In this document: positions 60,130 through 64,000 of the stretch, in pieces | Layout: each line of letters opens with the position of its first letter | How positions within the stretch are numbered: position 1 is the first letter of the stretch | DNA from: Photobacterium sanctipauli | Lineage (GTDB): Bacteria; Pseudomonadota; Gammaproteobacteria; Enterobacterales; Vibrionaceae | Reading direction: 5' to 3' | DNA length: 64,000 nucleotides | Assembly (NCBI RefSeq): GCF_003026495.1 | Contig: NZ_PYMA01000013.1 | Span: forward strand, 1-64,000 | Notes under the pieces: model-generated | The model's database searches: none | Told to the model about the DNA's origin: nothing | Seen by the model: only the letters and a program-made list of their open reading frames with translations | Program-made: the position numbers and the translations under genes

Positions 60130-61500
60130 ATGTTGTCTATTTTTGATATCTACAAAGTGGGAGTTGGCCCGTCCAGCTCGCATACCAACGGACCCATGCT
60201 GGCCGGTTATGATTTTTGTCAGAAAGTAGCGGCGCAGATGGATAATATTACCCGGGTACAAGTTGACCTCTACGGCTCACTTTCACTAACGGGTAAGGGA
60301 CACCATACTGACCGTGCAACCATTCTGGGCCTGATGAACAATAAACCAGACTGCATTGATATCACCAAGGCCAATCAGGCAATGGCCGAGGGAAACAAGG
60401 CAAAAACCCTCAAGCTCGCCGACAGCAAAACCATATCATTCGATACCGAGACCGATATGCTGTTTCACACCGAGAACCTACCGCTGCATGAAAATGGCAT
60501 GACCATCAGTGCCTTTGACCAAGGCGGCAACCAACTGTTTATCGAAACCTACTATTCTATCGGTGGCGGATTCATTGCAACGGCAGACGAGCTTCAGCAC
60601 GGCAAAGCCACCAGCGATGTGACTGTGCCGTTTCCATTCAACTCCGCCGAGGACATTTTGAACCTGGCAGATAGCAATGGCTTGAGTATTGGCGCAATGT
60701 TCCTGAAAAACGAGCTGGCGTTCCGCTCACAAGAACAGCTGGACTTCAAAGCGGACCAAATTTGGCAGGTGATGTCAGCCTGTATGCAGCGCGGCTTCCA
60801 AACCGAAGGGGTATTGGAAGGTGGCTTGCATGTGGTACGCCGTGCCCCTGCCCTGTTGAAGAAACTGGAAGCTAACAAGGACATCGACAACGACCCAATG
60901 ACCATCATGGACTGGATCAACGTCTTTGCCTTTGCGGTCAGCGAGGAAAATGCGGCCGGCGGCCAAGTAGTTACTTCCCCAACCAATGGTGCGGCAGGGG
61001 TGATTCCGGCGGTATTGATGTACTACAACAAGTTCATCTGCGAGCTCACCCTGCCCCAGGTGAAAGACTTCCTCGCGGTATCAGCCGCTATCGGTATGCT
61101 TTACAAGATGAACGCCTCGATTTCCGGTGCCGAGGTCGGCTGCCAAGGTGAAATCGGCGTGTCTTCATCCATGGCGGCAGCGGGCCTGACGGCGATCCGC
61201 GGTGGTAGCAACGAGCAAATCTGCATGGCTGCCGAAATTGCGATGGAGCACTCGCTTGGCATGACGTGCGACCCTATCGGGGGCTTGGTGCAAATCCCTT
61301 GTATCGAGCGTAATGCCATGGGTGCGATGAAGGCCATCAATGCCTCACGCATGGCACTGAAGCGCAATAGCAAATCGCTAATATCGTTAGACAAGGTTAT
61401 TGAGACCATGTACCAAACCGGTAAGGACATGAACAAGAAGTACCGCGAGACCTCGCTGGGCGGCTTGGCCATGATCCACCTTGCCCCGCCTTGTGAGTAA
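60130..61500 (+). CDS. sdaA: L-serine dehydratase (iron-sulfur type)
   Basis: Deaminates L-serine to pyruvate and ammonia. The 456-residue single-chain type has the beta domain first (MLSIFDIYKVGVGPSSSHTNGPMLAG, GHHTDRATILGL). The alpha domain with [4Fe-4S] ligands follows: VGCQGEIGVSSSMAAAG, MTCDPIGGLVQIPCIERNAMG. AAGGA precedes ATG 60130; the open frame upstream lies inside the symporter gene. With the symporter it makes a two-gene unit for taking up and degrading serine or a compound converted to it. The oxygen-labile cluster suits an FNR-like promoter. Confidence 0.94.
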   Translation: MLSIFDIYKVGVGPSSSHTNGPMLAGYDFCQKVAAQMDNITRVQVDLYGSLSLTGKGHHTDRATILGLMNNKPDCIDITKANQAMAEGNKAKTLKLADSKTISFDTETDMLFHTENLPLHENGMTISAFDQGGNQLFIETYYSIGGGFIATADELQHGKATSDVTVPFPFNSAEDILNLADSNGLSIGAMFLKNELAFRSQEQLDFKADQIWQVMSACMQRGFQTEGVLEGGLHVVRRAPALLKKLEANKDIDNDPMTIMDWINVFAFAVSEENAAGGQVVTSPTNGAAGVIPAVLMYYNKFICELTLPQVKDFLAVSAAIGMLYKMNASISGAEVGCQGEIGVSSSMAAAGLTAIRGGSNEQICMAAEIAMEHSLGMTCDPIGGLVQIPCIERNAMGAMKAINASRMALKRNSKSLISLDKVIETMYQTGKDMNKKYRETSLGGLAMIHLAPPCE

Positions 61501-61538
61501 GGCGCAAATCATTCCCAACCCGGGCTACCATTCCAATC

Positions 61539-61564
61539 AAGGGCTGAGTTTCAGCCCTTTTTTG
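61539..61564 (+). terminator. Terminator of the symporter-sdaA operon
   Basis: AAGGGCTGA, loop GTT, TCAGCCCTTTTTT. Confidence 0.85.
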
Positions 61565-61570
61565 CATAAA

Positions 61571-61694
61571 AAAACCGCCATTACCTGAGGAGTAATGACG
61601 GTGCTCAAAACAAAACTGCAAAAATCAAATTGATTGGCATCTGTGCAGTAGCAAGTGTAGGAGTTAGGTGTACTTACAACCGCACCGACGCCAG
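61571..61694 (-). ncRNA. Candidate small RNA between sdaA and the second porin
   Basis: A strong terminator on the minus strand (ACCGTCATTAC, 7-base loop, GTAATGGCGGT, then seven T; 61568-61602) has no protein gene to serve, because the porin upstream ends in its own terminator at 61811-61835. A TATAAC hexamer (61701-61706, minus) predicts a start near 61694 and an RNA of about 124 nt. The -35 region is AT-rich and not convincing (TTGTCT at an over-long spacing). Adjacent porin genes are frequent targets of such RNAs. Confidence 0.45.
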
Positions 61695-61810
61695 GCATGT
61701 GTTATAATAATACAAATAAAATTAAAGACAAGAAAATTTACGTGATGGGCTCAAACTATTTTGATGCTGATACCAGCCCCATTAAATATATGGCCAGATT
61801 TTCACGCATT

Positions 61811-61836
61811 AAAAAGGCCAGCATTGCTGCTGGCCC
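61811..61836 (-). terminator. Terminator of the second porin gene
   Basis: GGCCAGCA, loop TTGC-type, TGCTGGCC, followed by five T on the minus strand. Confidence 0.8.
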
Positions 61837-61861
61837 AATAAGCTTTTGCTTTCGCTGAATC

Positions 61862-62944
61862 TTAGAATACGTAAGCGAAGTTGAAGCCACCACCGTTGTC
61901 AGTACGGCTAGACGTGCCGCTGAACTCGTTCAGCTCGTTACGCTTAGCTTCGAACGACAGGATAGTCTTCGGTGTGAACGCGTAAGACAGGCCCAGTGCG
62001 TACACTTGGCGATCGCCAGTTAGATCACCCTCACCGTCGAAATCAACGTGCGAAGCGTAAACGTATGGGCGGAAACCAGAGTCCATCGCGTAGTGTGCGT
62101 ACACGTCTACTGCGTCAGCATCTGCCCATTCCATACGTGGACCGCCTTGTAGGCCCGCTTTGTGGATGTTCTCACCCTTGGTGTATACCGCTGCCACTTT
62201 CAGGCCGCCAGCCACGTATTGGCCGCCTAGGGTCAACGCCGTCTGCTTGTCGCCATCTTCTAGGCCATTAACACCTGCGATATTATCTACTTTCACCTTG
62301 TTCTCAAGGTAAGCCACACCCAGGCTCACGCCTGACTCAAGATCATAGCTTGCAGATGCCGCGTAGTTATAGTCACGCTTAACTTCTGAAGTTTCGCCAT
62401 TACTTGTGAAACCGTAGTGCGCAGAGACATTCAAGCCGTTGTTGCTGTAGCGGTAAGCCACTAGGTTATCGCCACGGCCCGTGGCCGCGAAGCCACCGTC
62501 AGTACCTTCAGAATAGATAGGCGTTGCATCCGGATCGATGATGAGCAGGTTATCCATGTAACGCGCCACATCGTGGTATGCCGACCACTGCTTACCAAAA
62601 CGCAGGCTGCCCATCTCTTCGTTGGCAACAGTGAAGTAACCTAGACGGTTACGGAAGTTATCACGGCCTGAAGTTGGGTTGTTCAGGAACTGGTCCCACT
62701 CTAGCTTAGCGTCTAGTGACCAACCATTTTGCAGCTGGCGCTCGAAGCCGATGTTCAGGATAGTACGGCTCGCAGAGAACACCTCATCCACATCATCTTC
62801 GCCCCAGATAGGCTGGAACGCATCAAGAACGAATACACCACCAACATCTAGCTTGTTTTGCTCGTCTTCATAAAGTGTGTATGCAGAGGCTTGACCAGCA
62901 AGTAAAGCAGCAGGAATCAACAGGGCTGATAATTTTAACTTCAT
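61862..62944 (-). CDS. General porin, copy 2
   Basis: The 360-residue outer-membrane protein has a signal peptide (LSALLIPAALLAGQASA), alternating amphipathic strands and a C-terminal Phe (FAYVF). KLDVGGVFVLDAF is strand 1, RFGKQWSAYHDVARYMDNLLIID forms the L3 eyelet region, and GYxTVAN and NGLNVSAHYGF strands follow. It differs strongly from the first porin (shorter L3, acidic loops). It is probably a more cation- or substrate-selective pore. Its 325-bp upstream gap contains no other gene. Confidence 0.86.
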   Translation of the reverse strand: MKLKLSALLIPAALLAGQASAYTLYEDEQNKLDVGGVFVLDAFQPIWGEDDVDEVFSASRTILNIGFERQLQNGWSLDAKLEWDQFLNNPTSGRDNFRNRLGYFTVANEEMGSLRFGKQWSAYHDVARYMDNLLIIDPDATPIYSEGTDGGFAATGRGDNLVAYRYSNNGLNVSAHYGFTSNGETSEVKRDYNYAASASYDLESGVSLGVAYLENKVKVDNIAGVNGLEDGDKQTALTLGGQYVAGGLKVAAVYTKGENIHKAGLQGGPRMEWADADAVDVYAHYAMDSGFRPYVYASHVDFDGEGDLTGDRQVYALGLSYAFTPKTILSFEAKRNELNEFSGTSSRTDNGGGFNFAYVF

Positions 62945-63269
62945 TGATAACTTCTTCTAATGATAAGTTTGATAATAGTGCGTGATTGCCAGAATAAGGT
63001 ATCAAACTTTTCACCAAAATGTAATAGCAAACTAGTACATTGTGTTATTTTGTCTTGAACTTATTCCTTTTGGGTAATACAACAATAAAGTCATTTAAAA
63101 ACATAAAGATAATAAACAATAACAATCCTGACACGCAAAAACCCCGATAGATTAATCATCCAAAAAGACAGAAAGAAACAAAATTTTACATATTTGCTGT
63201 TCGGATAATAAAAACGCTCCGTAAACCAAAGTATACAGAGCGTTGAATTATTGAGCATTTAAGCAGCTG
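62945..63269. other. Intergenic region with the terminator of the chitin-binding protein gene
   Basis: Near 63213-63244, AACGCTC and GAGCGTT pair and are followed on the minus strand by TTTTTATTAT. The rest is the AT-rich promoter area of the porin, with TGATAA repeats at 62945-62975. Confidence 0.5.
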
Positions 63270-64000
63270 TTATAGCTTGATCCAAGCTTGTTCCCAAGCA
63301 GCCCCTTCTCCCGGCTTGTAGACCTCGGCAACCCCACACCATGCACTGTAAGGAAACTCCTTACACTCGTAGTTGTCTCCAAGGTTGGTCACCCGATCGC
63401 CTTCGACATACGTCTTTCCAAGCTCCCAAGCTGGGTACTCGTCGGTAGAAATAGGCTCCACCAAGATTGTGTGCGCCGCTGTCACCGGATCGTTCACGCT
63501 ATCCGTCACATCGAGCCATACCGTTACCATGGTGTCGCTCTCAACTTCAGGGGCAACAAATGAAGCCGATAGGTTATCCTCAGCGACATTGAGCTCAATA
63601 CCGTTCGAGGCACGCCAGTTGAAAGTAAATTCGGTATCATCCGGATCTTCGACTGTCGCGGTGATTGTGGCGACTTTCGTGGCCTTCACCGATTCAGGAC
63701 CAGCCAGCTCGACGGTTGGCGGGAAGTTTTCAGGAATCACCTTGGCCGTGATTGTCATGGTATCAGACGCCGCTTCACCATCATCATCCACCACAGTCAA
63801 CTTAAAGCCGTACCGGGTTTCTACATCCACCTTCGGCACGGTTACCGACGCTTTTTCTTTTTCGGCATCGCTGATATCAAGCGTATTTCCCTCTACCTGC
63901 AACCACTGGTAGCTCACAACCTCACCATAAGGGTCATGCGAGCCGCTACCATCAAGCGTGACAACTGTGTTGTCTGAATACAGGCTAATGTCTCCCCCCG
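63270..64000 (-). CDS. C-terminal part of a PKD/chitin-binding (CBM5/12) secreted protein, 5' end outside the window
   Basis: The frame is open to the right edge, so about 243 C-terminal residues are seen. The first visible part (VVTLDGSGSHDPYGEVVSYQW) is a PKD domain. A second Ig-like/PKD-type domain (about residues 95-190) follows, and the end is a CBM5/12 chitin-binding module (YPAWELGKTYVEGDRVT, YECKEFPYSAWC, WEQAWIKL). This is the typical tail of chitinases and chitin-binding metallo- or LPMO-type proteins. The catalytic domain is outside the window. An internal GTG at 63917 is not the start. Confidence 0.82.
   Translation of the reverse strand, partial: GGDISLYSDNTVVTLDGSGSHDPYGEVVSYQWLQVEGNTLDISDAEKEKASVTVPKVDVETRYGFKLTVVDDDGEAASDTMTITAKVIPENFPPTVELAGPESVKATKVATITATVEDPDDTEFTFNWRASNGIELNVAEDNLSASFVAPEVESDTMVTVWLDVTDSVNDPVTAAHTILVEPISTDEYPAWELGKTYVEGDRVTNLGDNYECKEFPYSAWCGVAEVYKPGEGAAWEQAWIKL

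Noticed and set aside
63917-63919. GTG as start of the last minus-strand gene
   Set aside because: The frame continues in PKD-type sequence to the window edge, so the start is outside.

Overview
The window looks like a chromosomal segment from a gammaproteobacterium of the Vibrionaceae, probably close to Photobacterium. This is inferred from gene content and style: moderate GC with AT-rich intergenic regions, a DbpA-type helicase, a gnt/Entner-Doudoroff cluster, CatB-like acetyltransferases, general porins and a chitin-binding protein. No rRNA, tRNA, CRISPR array or prophage was seen. One complete IS6-family insertion sequence is present.

Region 1 (about 0.2-13.3 kb) is a sulfatase island. 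It holds two cytosolic Cys-type sulfatases, each paired with an NhaC-family antiporter paralogue, and a radical-SAM anaerobic sulfatase-maturating enzyme (anSME) followed by a Crp/Fnr-type regulator. It also holds a MalY-like PLP C-S lyase/aminotransferase, a TauE/SafE anion exporter, a Tat-exported M28 peptidase lipoprotein and an extra TatA. A palindrome of the form TATGAT-N4-ATCATA (one mismatch allowed) lies upstream of five of its transcription units and of a predicted small RNA. In all six cases a -10-like hexamer sits where a class II (-41.5) activator would place it. This is the most coherent unreported regulatory circuit I can see here. The likely task is uptake, desulfation and C-S cleavage of a small sulfated metabolite under low oxygen.

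Region 2 (13.3-34.1 kb) is housekeeping and accessory material. It contains a Gfo/Idh/MocA oxidoreductase with a monooxygenase and a divergent LysR regulator, a secreted EEP-fold protein and a D-Ala-D-Ala ligase. The gluconate/Entner-Doudoroff block (eda, gntP-type permease, gntK, edd, gntR) has clear GntR and CRP-like operators. Then come dbpA, an M23 peptidase with a PilZ protein, an adaptive alkylation repair pair (Ada-AlkA fusion plus ogt), ybjQ with a 17-bp tandem repeat, a TrpD2/YbiB protein and a NIT-domain chemoreceptor.

Region 3 (34.1-45.2 kb) holds a TDT-family transporter, two lipoproteins (one with LamG-like and EEP nuclease-like domains), acetate kinase, a LysR gene decapitated by the IS6 element, two CatB-like acetyltransferases and a HAD phosphatase.

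Region 4 (45.2-50.0 kb) is a compact operon: an HMA-like small protein, a His/Pro-rich protein, two small proteins with Gly/Ala-rich hydrophobic segments, and a P1B-type ATPase that lacks the CPC motif. It is divergent from a second HMA-like gene, and a Fur-box-like palindrome lies between them. It resembles the ferrosome (fez) iron-storage organelle clusters.

Region 5 (50.1-64.0 kb) carries a Sel1-repeat protein, a DUF3302/HlyD pair and a LacI-controlled porin/SnoaL-like/MFS catabolic group. It ends with a sodium:solute symporter plus L-serine dehydratase, a second porin with a candidate small RNA next to it, and the 3' part of a PKD/chitin-binding protein that runs off the window. Start codons were re-chosen from ribosome-binding sites and family lengths wherever the longest open frame looked too long.
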